Shown here: one piece after another, positions 1 through 6,736 of the stretch
Numbering within the stretch: the stretch's first letter is position 1
How the letters are laid out: the number at the start of each line of letters is the position of its first letter
Assembly: GCA_035715525.1 (NCBI GenBank)
Contig: DASTLA010000195.1
Span: 1-11,717 of the forward strand
Source of the DNA: JAHBWI01 sp035715525
GTDB taxonomy: Bacteria > Nitrospirota > Nitrospiria > Nitrospirales > Nitrospiraceae
Reading direction: 5' to 3'
DNA: 11,717 bases
Program-made: the position numbers and the translations under genes
Notes under the pieces: model-generated
Seen by the model: the letters and a program-made list of their open reading frames with translations, nothing else
Told to the model about the DNA's origin: nothing
Databases searched by the model: none

Positions 1-1453
1 GCCGGATAGTCACCGGCCTGGTGACGGTGGGCCGAAGCGGCCCGCCTGCCCGCCCGATATTCTGGATGCGGGCTTCGTAGTGTCCGGCCTGCACCCACAG
101 CCGACTGATCTGGATCTCGTCCGGCAGCGTCCGCCAGCATCGTTTATCGGATTCTTCCGATGCAATCGCCAATCCATGTGCGAGGAGACTCACGGCCAGC
201 CCGACCCAAGGCGCATCGTCCTTGTTGACCGCCTGCTGTGCTCCACGCGTGGCGGCCTCGGCGGCCGCGAACTTGACGGCGGCCCGGGCAAGCGCCTTGG
301 TGGTGATACCGACCATCCGATCTGATAACGCTCTTTCTGCCAGTGCTGTGCTGTTGTAGACGAGTTGCGATCGCTCCGTGATGGGCGACCCGTTTGCTGG
401 CACCAGCGTGATTTCCTCGTGCCCCACCTGGGTCTTTTGCGGAATAAGTCGTGGGAGCGCCACGCGCACCACCCGACCGTTTAATCCGTAGAGAATGCTG
501 TCGGCCGCACGACGCTCTTTTCGATCGGACGCATGAATCACGCCTCGGTTCAACAACACAAGCTGCAAGGCATCCAGGCTGATCGGAAGGTCGAGAAAGT
601 TATCTTCCTTGTGAGGAGCACGGCCATTGTAGCTGATGAGAACGATCTGGGCGAGATCGGGTTGATCCTGCCGAGACATCCACCCAATTTCAGGAAACTG
701 GCGCCGGTATTCATCGAACTCGTTGGTGAGATGGAGGGCGTCCGCGATCCGCAGCAAGTCCGATTTCAGCATGGTCGGCAATGGAGTTCGCGACCACCCC
801 TTTGTCGCTTCATAAACGTCGTACGCCTTGCGATATGCGACGAAGGCGTTATTGATGTCCCCGGCTGCCTCATACAGAACGCCGGTCAAATAACGCGCGA
901 AGGCATCCTCGTGATAACCATCCTTGTCTTTGACTTTGTCGGAAAGTACGTTGAGGCGGTGGTCGATTTGGCGGGCTTCGACCAAGGATTCATCGACCTG
1001 GCCTTGGGCGGCATAGTTGAGCGCCTTGATGACGTTGATCATCACATGCTCAAACGGCTCCCCTTCGTACGGGAGCACGTTATCGTTGGTCAGAAAGGCG
1101 GCCGTTTCAGTGCGGATCGTTCGGGTATACAACCGTTCCACTTCTTGATCGGCTTTTTCGAGGAAGACGGTGCTCTTGCCGTACTCGCCGGCTAGATGGA
1201 GCGTCATACCCCGTTCCATGCTGTACAAAAGGCGGCTGCGCGAGCCGTACTCCGGCTCCGCCTGCTCCATGATCGCATCGGCCTTTTTGAAGTCACCGGC
1301 CATGAGGTTTTGGTCGATGAGCAGATAGTAATTGGTGGAGAGACCGCACCCGCCCAGCATGAGCAGCAGGCCCGGTACGAGCAACGGGCGAAGCAGAAGA
1401 GGAAAGCGGCCTCCCGACCGGGAGGCCGCCGTCGATATGGATTGTTGTCTCAA
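1..1453 (-). CDS. COG3014-type helical-repeat lipoprotein, C-terminus cut by the left window edge
   Basis: The minus-strand frame is open from an in-frame TAG at 1469-1471 to the left edge, about 484 residues, and has no stop inside the window. A hydrophobic stretch (Leu/Pro rich, residues about 18-33) ends in a lipobox L-G-G-C with lipidated Cys36, so the product should be an envelope lipoprotein. The rest is mostly helical and TPR-like: residues 48-110 and 140-215 carry paired helices with small-residue contacts. A segment at about 129-170 (PYEGEPFEHVM, KALNYAAQG, DESLVEAR) resembles COG3014 proteins, whose role is unknown. It is the third gene of a lipoprotein operon. The start is uncertain. 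No ATG gives a full signal peptide. TTG at 1453, 15 nt after the upstream stop, gives the best n-region but has no clear Shine-Dalgarno. A CTG at 1396 would give a short signal peptide. The family call is from remembered sequence features. Confidence 0.8.
   Translation of the reverse strand, partial: MRQQSISTAASRSGGRFPLLLRPLLVPGLLLMLGGCGLSTNYYLLIDQNLMAGDFKKADAIMEQAEPEYGSRSRLLYSMERGMTLHLAGEYGKSTVFLEKADQEVERLYTRTIRTETAAFLTNDNVLPYEGEPFEHVMINVIKALNYAAQGQVDESLVEARQIDHRLNVLSDKVKDKDGYHEDAFARYLTGVLYEAAGDINNAFVAYRKAYDVYEATKGWSRTPLPTMLKSDLLRIADALHLTNEFDEYRRQFPEIGWMSRQDQPDLAQIVLISYNGRAPHKEDNFLDLPISLDALQLVLLNRGVIHASDRKERRAADSILYGLNGRVVRVALPRLIPQKTQVGHEEITLVPANGSPITERSQLVYNSTALAERALSDRMVGITTKALARAAVKFAAAEAATRGAQQAVNKDDAPWVGLAVSLLAHGLAIASEESDKRCWRTLPDEIQISRLWVQAGHYEARIQNIGRAGGPLRPTVTRPVTIR
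1397..1429 (-). terminator. GC-rich perfect hairpin followed by a T-rich run (possible terminator or attenuator)
   Basis: Positions 1406-1416 and 1419-1429 form a perfect 11-bp inverted repeat. On the minus strand the hairpin is followed by TTTCCTCTT (1405-1397). It lies 40 nt after the stop of the LpoB-like gene and inside the apparent signal-peptide coding region of the next gene. It could terminate or attenuate the lipoprotein transcript. The T-run is interrupted, so efficiency is doubtful. Confidence 0.4.
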
Positions 1454-1468
1454 CGGATGGCGTCGAAA

Positions 1469-2098
1469 CTAGAAAATCGTGCGTTTCTTTTCGATGACTT
1501 TCTTAATTTTCTTTTGTCCGAACCACGATTTGATGTTGTTTTCGAGATCCACCATTTCCAAATCGACCTGGTAAAACACGGCCTTCGTCCCGTCCTGCTC
1601 GTCTAGAATGGTGGAAATACTTCCCCGCATCATATAGTCCGCCCCGAGCTCCCTTCCCGGAGCCTTCTGCGTATCCTCACGCGCGTGCACCGCTTGTTCA
1701 CGCCGTTCTTCTCGCACCTCTTCGCGCTCTCCCTTTCCGGCCACGAACATGACCCGCTGAGAATTCGTCAATTCCCGCTCAAGGTCGCTGACGAACGTCT
1801 GAATATTGATATGCTCGTGGCTCTTGTTGACGATCGTCCCGACGATCACGACCGGCTGGCGGGTCTTGGCTTTGGCAAAGTTATCCAACCAAGGACTTCC
1901 CACGGCTTCCTTGACCATCGTCTCCGCCACCATGCGCGAATCGGTGTCATTCCAACGCCCGCTCAGATCTGTCACCGTACCCGTGTCGACTCGCGTAACT
2001 TTATTCTCATGTCCACACCCACCGATCAGCAACGCCACGCCGAGAATGGCGCATCCCGCCATTGCCTGACCTTTCGAACGACGGCAGCACTCAATCAT
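1469..2098 (-). CDS. LpoB-like (penicillin-binding protein activator family) lipoprotein
   Basis: The product has 209 residues. A basic N-terminus and hydrophobic core end in a lipobox I25-G-G-C28, so a lipoprotein is predicted. The segment SGRWNDTDSRMVAETMV (46-62) is typical of the LpoB/YcfM family (PF13036), followed by a strand-helix-strand core (PVVIVGTIVNKS, INIQTFVSDLERELTNS, RVMFVAG) and GADYMMRGSIS at 152-162. In enterobacteria LpoB activates the peptidoglycan synthase PBP1b. Many bacterial paralogues have no known partner, so that role is not established here. Start ATG 2098 is supported by AGGAGG 7 nt upstream. A charged helix rich in Glu/Arg (122-145) is inserted before the last strands. 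It is the middle gene of the operon, 36 nt after the LPP20 gene. Confidence 0.88.
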   Translation of the reverse strand: MIECCRRSKGQAMAGCAILGVALLIGGCGHENKVTRVDTGTVTDLSGRWNDTDSRMVAETMVKEAVGSPWLDNFAKAKTRQPVVIVGTIVNKSHEHINIQTFVSDLERELTNSQRVMFVAGKGEREEVREERREQAVHAREDTQKAPGRELGADYMMRGSISTILDEQDGTKAVFYQVDLEMVDLENNIKSWFGQKKIKKVIEKKRTIF

Positions 2099-2134
2099 GC
2101 CAGTTCCTCCTGATGCGGCTCATGATCCATTCAG

Positions 2135-2701
2135 TCACTTCGTCGCGCGCTTTTCTTCTTCCTTCTCGAGCCGCTCGAACAGACGGTCGGCATTTTTCCG
2201 GACGAAATCACGGACTTGGCTGTTCAACTCCTTGGCTTGGTCCAGATTGTTCTTCATATCCTCGAGGCTGAGCTTGGTCAGCACGTAATAGGTCCCGGAT
2301 TTGTCATCCTTGTACCGGTCGATCGGTTTCACACCGTTGAGGGTGACCGCAGAAAAAGTTTTTACGGCCCGCTCGATGTTCTGCTCCTCGCTGTTGCGCG
2401 AGAAATCACCCGCCGTCGTTGAGGCGGCATAATCGCGCATCAGATACGCGGTGTAGGTTTCGAAGGTTTTCGCGATCTCGGCGCGGCTGCGATTTTCGGC
2501 CGTATCCCAGGCAAGCGGCTCGTTTCGTACGCCGACGACGGATCCGACACCGTAGAAGGACTTATCGTTCTTTTCGTTGTATGCGCCCGAGCCCTTCTTG
2601 ACCCAGTTCGGAGGACCGCCACAGGCCGCCAAACCGATGACAAGCAAGAGCGCCAACGCGCAGCCGGTGAACTTCGAGATAGTTCCCACTACTCTACTCA
2701 T
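2135..2701 (-). CDS. LPP20 family lipoprotein
   Basis: The product has 188 residues with a signal peptide and lipobox L24-A-A-C27, followed by GGPPNWV, the usual opening of mature LPP20-type lipoproteins (PF02169). The core has YGVGS at 50-54, the helix TAENRSRAEIAKTFETYT (67-84), and a strand ending in YYVLTKLSLED (138-148), all typical of the family. The C-terminal 40 residues are a strongly charged helix, possibly coiled coil. The biochemical role is unknown; family members are exported and often encoded next to other envelope lipoproteins, as here. Start ATG 2701 has AAGGAGG 6 nt upstream. It is the first gene of the operon, with a promoter at 2825-2853 and a leader of about 115 nt. Confidence 0.88.
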   Translation of the reverse strand: MSRVVGTISKFTGCALALLLVIGLAACGGPPNWVKKGSGAYNEKNDKSFYGVGSVVGVRNEPLAWDTAENRSRAEIAKTFETYTAYLMRDYAASTTAGDFSRNSEEQNIERAVKTFSAVTLNGVKPIDRYKDDKSGTYYVLTKLSLEDMKNNLDQAKELNSQVRDFVRKNADRLFERLEKEEEKRATK

Positions 2702-2824
2702 ACGGTTCCTCCTTGGTGTAACGCATGTAAGAGCTGTCGGCGGTGGAATGCGGTGGCAAGAAGCATTGACGCGTTCGGGGCTCAGTCAGGGTGGCGACAT
2801 AATTGCCCGCAAAATAACGGGGTT

Positions 2825-2853
2825 ATGCTAACATGCACCTCTAGGAGAGTCAA
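2825..2853 (-). promoter_or_regulatory. Sigma70-type promoter of the lipoprotein operon
   Basis: On the minus strand TTGACT (2853-2848) is followed by a 17-nt spacer and TAGCAT (2830-2825), with TGT just before the -10 as in extended -10 promoters. Transcription would start near 2818, giving a leader of about 115 nt before the LPP20 start codon. I see no convincing riboswitch or strong hairpin in that leader. The element is inferred from consensus match only. Confidence 0.55.
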
Positions 2854-2918
2854 CGCGAGCGGCGATTGTCCCTCGACAGTATTCCATAGGAAAAATCCGA
2901 CGGGGTTCATTCGCAGAC

Positions 2919-2925
2919 AAGGAGG
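2919..2925 (+). promoter_or_regulatory. Ribosome binding site of the 56-residue protein
   Basis: AAGGAGG stands 5 nt before a GTG codon at 2931. This near-perfect Shine-Dalgarno fixes the start of the small gene and is the main reason to believe it is translated. Confidence 0.75.
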
Positions 2926-2930
2926 ACACG

Positions 2931-3101
2931 GTGGCAGACGTCCAGATTCACGACGGGATCATTCGCATTGCGGACCTCGATATACAGGATCCGAAAGCGG
3001 CGGCAGTATTGCAGGAATACCCGCAGGTACGCTGGCCCGAGATCACCCGCCGCGCACTAAAAATCGGCCTGGGGTATCTCAAAGGCGGGGGGAAAGATTG
3101 A
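2931..3101 (+). CDS. Small hypothetical protein, 56 residues
   Basis: GTG start at 2931, TGA at 3099-3101, preceded by a strong AAGGAGG. I do not recognise the family. The predicted layout is a short strand pair (VQIHDGIIRIADLDI, residues 4-18), a helix (PKAAAVLQEYP), a turn containing a Trp, then an amphipathic helix PEITRRALKIGLGYLKG (36-52). Strand, helix, turn and helix at this length resemble ribbon-helix-helix DNA-binding proteins, but the match is only to secondary structure and I cannot confirm it. The gene is divergent from the lipoprotein operon and convergent with the caspase-like gene, whose coding end is 36 nt away. No toxin-like partner is adjacent. A poor promoter candidate (TTGCCC, 15 nt, TATGCT near 2803-2829) lies upstream. 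Confidence 0.7.
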   Translation: MADVQIHDGIIRIADLDIQDPKAAAVLQEYPQVRWPEITRRALKIGLGYLKGGGKD

Positions 3102-3137
3102 ACGCGTTGCCGTGAAAAGAAGATTTTTGGAAACGGT

Positions 3138-4511
3138 TTACTGCCCCGGTGAAGGGGAGGCTTGCTGCACGGCACGGCTCGCCCGCTCACTCTGCCCGCC
3201 GAGTTCCAAATAGCGCCGGAAGGCATCGACGGACTTGTTGGGTTCGTTGAGATGGTCGGCATAGAGCGTACCGAGTGAAAAATACACATCGGGATAAGCG
3301 GGATTCACGGCGAGAGCCTGCTGCATCGCCCGCTCCGACTCGGCAAAGTGTCCCTGTTTCTCGAGCACCAAACCCAGTGTGTAATACGAATCTGGATTCT
3401 GAGGCGCATGCTGAACCGCCGCCCTCGCGGCCGCCAAGGCCTCTTCCATGTTCGGAAGAATCTCCAGCCGCACGTAGCTCTTCAGGACATACGCGTCACC
3501 GAACGAGGGGTCGTATGCGATGGCGCGGTCGAGTCTTTCAAGCGCTTCCTCGGCCGATTTTTGCTGCTGCAGGAGCGAGAACGCCTCTTCGTATTGCATG
3601 CGCGCAGCTTTGGCACGGTCGGCTTCGCTCGTCGGTTCCTGCCCCAACTGGAAAGATGCTTTGCGACCTTCCACGAGGATCACATCGCCGTCCCCCTCCA
3701 GCTGAGCGAACTGCGGATGCTGATCGGTTTTCAATGACTCGAGCTGTTGCTTGACGTACGAGCCGAGCTCGCTCGCCATGACCCAGCCGTTCTTGTTGAG
3801 ATCGGCCGCCCCCTTCATCCCGGCAATCAGCACTTTCACGAAGGAGTCGGGAGTGGTCGAACGGTCGACGGATTCATTCTTACCCCCGGCTGTGAGCAAC
3901 TGCACCGCGCGCTTTTCGGTATCGTCCTCGGGGGACAGTCTACCCTCGAGCGACAGCTGTTGCGGCGCGGTGACCTCCCAGCCGCGCAGGCCGGCATCGA
4001 GTACCAGCAACAGGTGCTTGGATGCGGAGCGACGCGTGAACTCTTTGATATGATCGAAGGTCACGGCCTTCGCCACATTGTTCACGTGTGCGTCCCATGG
4101 CACCAGGTAACCCAGTTCCTTCGATTGCATGTCTTGCGTAGTTGCACCGTGACCGGCGAAGAACAGGACGACGCGGTCTTGCCGCCCGACCTTTCTCGGC
4201 AAATAGTCGGAGAGAATTTGCAGGAGGCGTTTCGACGTCGCATCCTGATCGTAGAGCTCGATCACTTCATCGAAACCCAATTCCCGCAGCGACGTGGCGA
4301 CTGCCTTTGCCCCCTCCACCGCGCCGGGGACTTTGGGGGCGACCAGATAATTTCCGATCCCGATGACGACGGCCCAGGATTTGTAGTAGAGGCCTTCGGG
4401 TTTGCCCAATTGGGCATGCAGCAACGGAGGAGCTGTAAGAACGACCGTCTGGAGGAAAAGCAACAGCAGCGCCAGGAAATGGAAAAGCCGGCCTGTTCGG
4501 TAGGAGAGCAT
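3138..4511 (-). CDS. Exported caspase-fold (peptidase C14-like) protein with TPRs, catalytic Cys replaced by Gly
   Basis: From ATG 4511 the product has 457 residues. Residues 1-33 form a signal peptide (basic start, Leu-rich core, LHA cleavage region). Residues 41-180 are a caspase p20-type domain: SWAVVIGIGNY, VVLFFAGHG with His121, YLVPWDA and LLLVLDAGLRG. In active members the last motif reads D-A-C-x-S-G, and here the Cys position is Gly174 (codon GGC). The C14-like region continues to about 280 and contains an EF-hand-type loop (237-248). Three TPR-like repeats fill about 300-440, so it probably acts as an exported scaffold or binding protein rather than a protease. Upstream in-frame starts exist (ATG 4562, GTG 4589), but 4511 gives the cleanest signal peptide; none has a good ribosome binding site. 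The gene is monocistronic as far as visible and convergent with the small gene. Confidence 0.85.
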   Translation of the reverse strand: MLSYRTGRLFHFLALLLLFLQTVVLTAPPLLHAQLGKPEGLYYKSWAVVIGIGNYLVAPKVPGAVEGAKAVATSLRELGFDEVIELYDQDATSKRLLQILSDYLPRKVGRQDRVVLFFAGHGATTQDMQSKELGYLVPWDAHVNNVAKAVTFDHIKEFTRRSASKHLLLVLDAGLRGWEVTAPQQLSLEGRLSPEDDTEKRAVQLLTAGGKNESVDRSTTPDSFVKVLIAGMKGAADLNKNGWVMASELGSYVKQQLESLKTDQHPQFAQLEGDGDVILVEGRKASFQLGQEPTSEADRAKAARMQYEEAFSLLQQQKSAEEALERLDRAIAYDPSFGDAYVLKSYVRLEILPNMEEALAAARAAVQHAPQNPDSYYTLGLVLEKQGHFAESERAMQQALAVNPAYPDVYFSLGTLYADHLNEPNKSVDAFRRYLELGGQSERASRAVQQASPSPGQ

Positions 4512-4648
4512 CGGTCGCGAGTTTTGCTGGATTGGCGTCGATTCAGCGTAACCCGCTTTCATCACGACTGTCAAGAAAGCCGGCCGCACGAGCGATCCGT
4601 GATGCCGATTTCACGCCGAGACCGATGAGGAGAACAAACGCATCAGGG

Positions 4649-4677
4649 TTGCAGTTCCTCATGCCTTTGCACATAAT
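4649..4677 (+). promoter_or_regulatory. Sigma70-type promoter of acs
   Basis: TTGCAG (4649-4654), a 17-nt spacer and CATAAT (4672-4677) match the sigma70 consensus at 4 and 5 of 6 positions. Transcription would start near 4684, about 50 nt before the acs start codon. The rest of the 4590-4734 gap shows two similar short stretches, CCGATGAGG at 4622 and CCGATGAGG at 4695. They flank the promoter and could be a binding site pair, but this is weak. Confidence 0.6.
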
Positions 4678-4734
4678 GCCCTGCCTGTCGCGACCCGATG
4701 AGGGTGCACGGACCATAGGGGAGGCCTGGTACGT

Positions 4735-6624
4735 ATGGAAGATAAAATCGATACGCTGTTGAAGGAAAGCCGCATCATCACCCCGACCGATAAGACCAAA
4801 ACTGCGGCACATATTCAAGATTACGAGGCGGCCTATCGAGCGTCTATCGCGGATCCCGAAACCTTCTGGAGCGGAGTGGCCAAAGAACTCGACTGGTTTT
4901 CCCCTTGGAACCGTGTCCTTGAATGGAACTATCCCTGGGCCAAATGGTTTGTGGGCGCCACCTGCAACATCTCTTACAACTGCCTGGATCGACATGTGAA
5001 GACGTGGCGGCGCAACAAAGTCGCCGTCATTTGGGTCGGTGAACAGGGAGAGGAACGAGTCTTTACCTACGGCGAGCTCTATCGGCAGGTCAATCGCTGC
5101 GCCAATGCGCTGAAGGGACTGGGTCTCCAGAAGGGCGATCGCGTCACGATCTATCTCCCCAAAATACCGGAGCAGATCATTGCGATGCTGGCCTGTGCAC
5201 GACTCGGTCTGATCCACAGCGTCGTCTATTCGGGTTTCAGCGCCCCGGCCCTGTCGAGCCGCATTCAGGACGCCGAAGCACGGGTCGTGATTACCGCCGA
5301 CGTGGGCTACGACCGGGGGAAAAGCACGAATTTGAAGGGCGTCGTCGATGACGCTCTCAGGACCTGTCCCACGGTGGAAAAGGTGGTCGTGGTACGGCGT
5401 GAGAAACTCGGCATCGCGCTCACCGAGCCCAAGGAAATCGATTGGCATGATTGGCTGAAAGAACAAAAAACTGCGTGCGAGGCCGAACCGCTGGATGCCG
5501 AATCGCCGCTCTACATTTTGTATACCTCCGGCACGACCGGCAAACCGAAGGGAGTCGTACACGTCCATGGGGGGTATATGGTCGGTACCTACATCACGAC
5601 CAAGTATGTCTTCGACCTGAAGGAAGAAGACGTGTACTTTTGCGTTGCCGACCCCGGGTGGGTCACCGGTCACAGCTACATCGTGTATGGTCCGCTATTG
5701 AACGGTGCGACCATCCTGACGGCAGAAGGTAAGCCGGACTACCCCAATCCCGGCCGCTGGTGGGATCTGATCGAGCGCTACGGCGTGTCGATCTTTTACA
5801 CCACGCCTACGGCGATCCGACTGCTGATGAAATACGGCGAAGACTGGCCAAAAAGGTACGACCTGTCTTCATTGAGAATTCTGGGAAGCGTCGGCGAGCC
5901 GATCAACCCCGAGGCCTGGGAATGGTTCTACCGTGTCACCGGGAGCGATAAACCGATCATGGATACCTGGTGGCAGACGGAGACCGGCTCGATTTTGGTC
6001 ACCCCTCTCCCCTGCGTTCCATTGAAGCCCGGCTCGGCCACGAGGCCGTTTCTGGGCATTGAAGCGGACGTGGTCGACAAACAAGGAAAGAGTCTTCCCG
6101 GCAACGCCGGGGGATTTGCCGTGATCAAGAAACCTTGGCCCTCCATGATGCGGACGATTTACAAAGACCCGGATCGGTACAAGGTCTATTGGAACACGAT
6201 TCCGAATTGTTACACGGCGGGCGACGTGTGCCGCAAGGACAACGACGGTTACATGTGGTTCATGGGCCGAGCGGACGACGTGATCAAGGTCGCGGGCAAT
6301 CGGATCGGAACGGCGGAGGTCGAGAGCGCGCTGGTGGGCCATCCGGCGGTCGCCGAAGCGGCCGTAATCGGGAAGCCGCACAGGACGGCAGGAGAGGCCA
6401 TCAAGGCGTTCGTGATTCTGAAGCAAGGCTATCAGGAATCGAAGGAATTGATTCAGTCACTCAAAGATCATGTGCTGAAAGAGTTGGGGAAGATTGCCGT
6501 GCCGCAGGAAATCGACATCGTGCCTTCGTTGCCCAAAACGCGATCCGGGAAGATCATGCGGCGAGTGTTGAAAGCCAAAGAATTGGGGCAAGACGTAGGA
6601 GACATTTCCACGCTAGAAGACTGA
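4735..6624 (+). CDS. acs: Acetyl-CoA synthetase, AMP-forming (EC 6.2.1.1)
   Basis: The product has 629 residues, the usual size for Acs. It converts acetate, ATP and CoA to acetyl-CoA, AMP and pyrophosphate in the cytoplasm, allowing acetate scavenging. Visible motifs in order are the Acs N-terminal region (PETFWSGVAKELDWFSPWN, 41-59), the phosphate loop YTSGTTGKPKG (263-273), GWVTGHSY (308-315), VGEP (386-389), DTWWQTETG (410-418) with the Trp that restricts the acyl pocket to acetate, YTAGD (493-497), the hinge and CoA region GRADDVIKVAGNRIGTAEVE (511-530), and PKTRSGKIMRR (600-610) with the catalytic lysine K606 that is acetylated in regulated Acs enzymes. One difference is Asn in GNR where GHR is usual. 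The start ATG has GGAGG 10 nt upstream. It has its own promoter and precedes the TIG-domain gene by 112 nt on the same strand. Confidence 0.97.
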   Translation: MEDKIDTLLKESRIITPTDKTKTAAHIQDYEAAYRASIADPETFWSGVAKELDWFSPWNRVLEWNYPWAKWFVGATCNISYNCLDRHVKTWRRNKVAVIWVGEQGEERVFTYGELYRQVNRCANALKGLGLQKGDRVTIYLPKIPEQIIAMLACARLGLIHSVVYSGFSAPALSSRIQDAEARVVITADVGYDRGKSTNLKGVVDDALRTCPTVEKVVVVRREKLGIALTEPKEIDWHDWLKEQKTACEAEPLDAESPLYILYTSGTTGKPKGVVHVHGGYMVGTYITTKYVFDLKEEDVYFCVADPGWVTGHSYIVYGPLLNGATILTAEGKPDYPNPGRWWDLIERYGVSIFYTTPTAIRLLMKYGEDWPKRYDLSSLRILGSVGEPINPEAWEWFYRVTGSDKPIMDTWWQTETGSILVTPLPCVPLKPGSATRPFLGIEADVVDKQGKSLPGNAGGFAVIKKPWPSMMRTIYKDPDRYKVYWNTIPNCYTAGDVCRKDNDGYMWFMGRADDVIKVAGNRIGTAEVESALVGHPAVAEAAVIGKPHRTAGEAIKAFVILKQGYQESKELIQSLKDHVLKELGKIAVPQEIDIVPSLPKTRSGKIMRRVLKAKELGQDVGDISTLED

Positions 6625-6638
6625 ACTGTGCCAAAGGA

Positions 6639-6702
6639 GCCGGGTTGGGATCTGACGCCGATGACGCGAGCGGCAAACCCGGCCTGCCAGTGGCGCCAGG
6701 CC
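6639..6702 (+). promoter_or_regulatory. Two overlapping inverted repeats between acs and the TIG gene
   Basis: Arms 6639-6646 and 6676-6683 pair over 8 bp. Arms 6681-6686 and 6697-6702 pair over 6 bp. The 3' arm of the first and the 5' arm of the second share 6681-6683, so the two stems partly compete. No T-run follows, so this is not a standard terminator. It may be an mRNA processing or stability element or chance in GC-rich DNA. Confidence 0.3.
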
Positions 6703-6736
6703 AGTCCCTTATCACCCAGAATCACGGAGGCCCGCT

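Noticed and set aside
533..1195. A 220-codon plus-strand open frame
   Set aside because: It is antisense to the COG3014-type lipoprotein gene, which has a lipobox, repeats and operon context. The plus-strand frame has no ribosome binding site and no recognisable domain.
2803..2829. Plus-strand promoter for the 56-residue gene (TTGCCC, TATGCT)
   Set aside because: The spacer is only 15 nt and both boxes match at 4 of 6 positions, so I do not list it as a feature.
3102..3137. Possible bidirectional terminator between the small gene and the caspase-like gene
   Set aside because: Only a 4-bp CCGT/ACGG pairing with a mismatch and an A/T inner part is seen. This is too weak to call.
3747..4628. 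A 293-codon plus-strand open frame
   Set aside because: It lies antisense to the caspase-like gene, whose domain motifs are clear. The translation is low in structure and typical of an antisense shadow in GC-rich DNA.
4543..5673. A 376-codon minus-strand open frame
   Set aside because: It is antisense to the first half of acs, which is unambiguous. No motif or ribosome binding site supports it.
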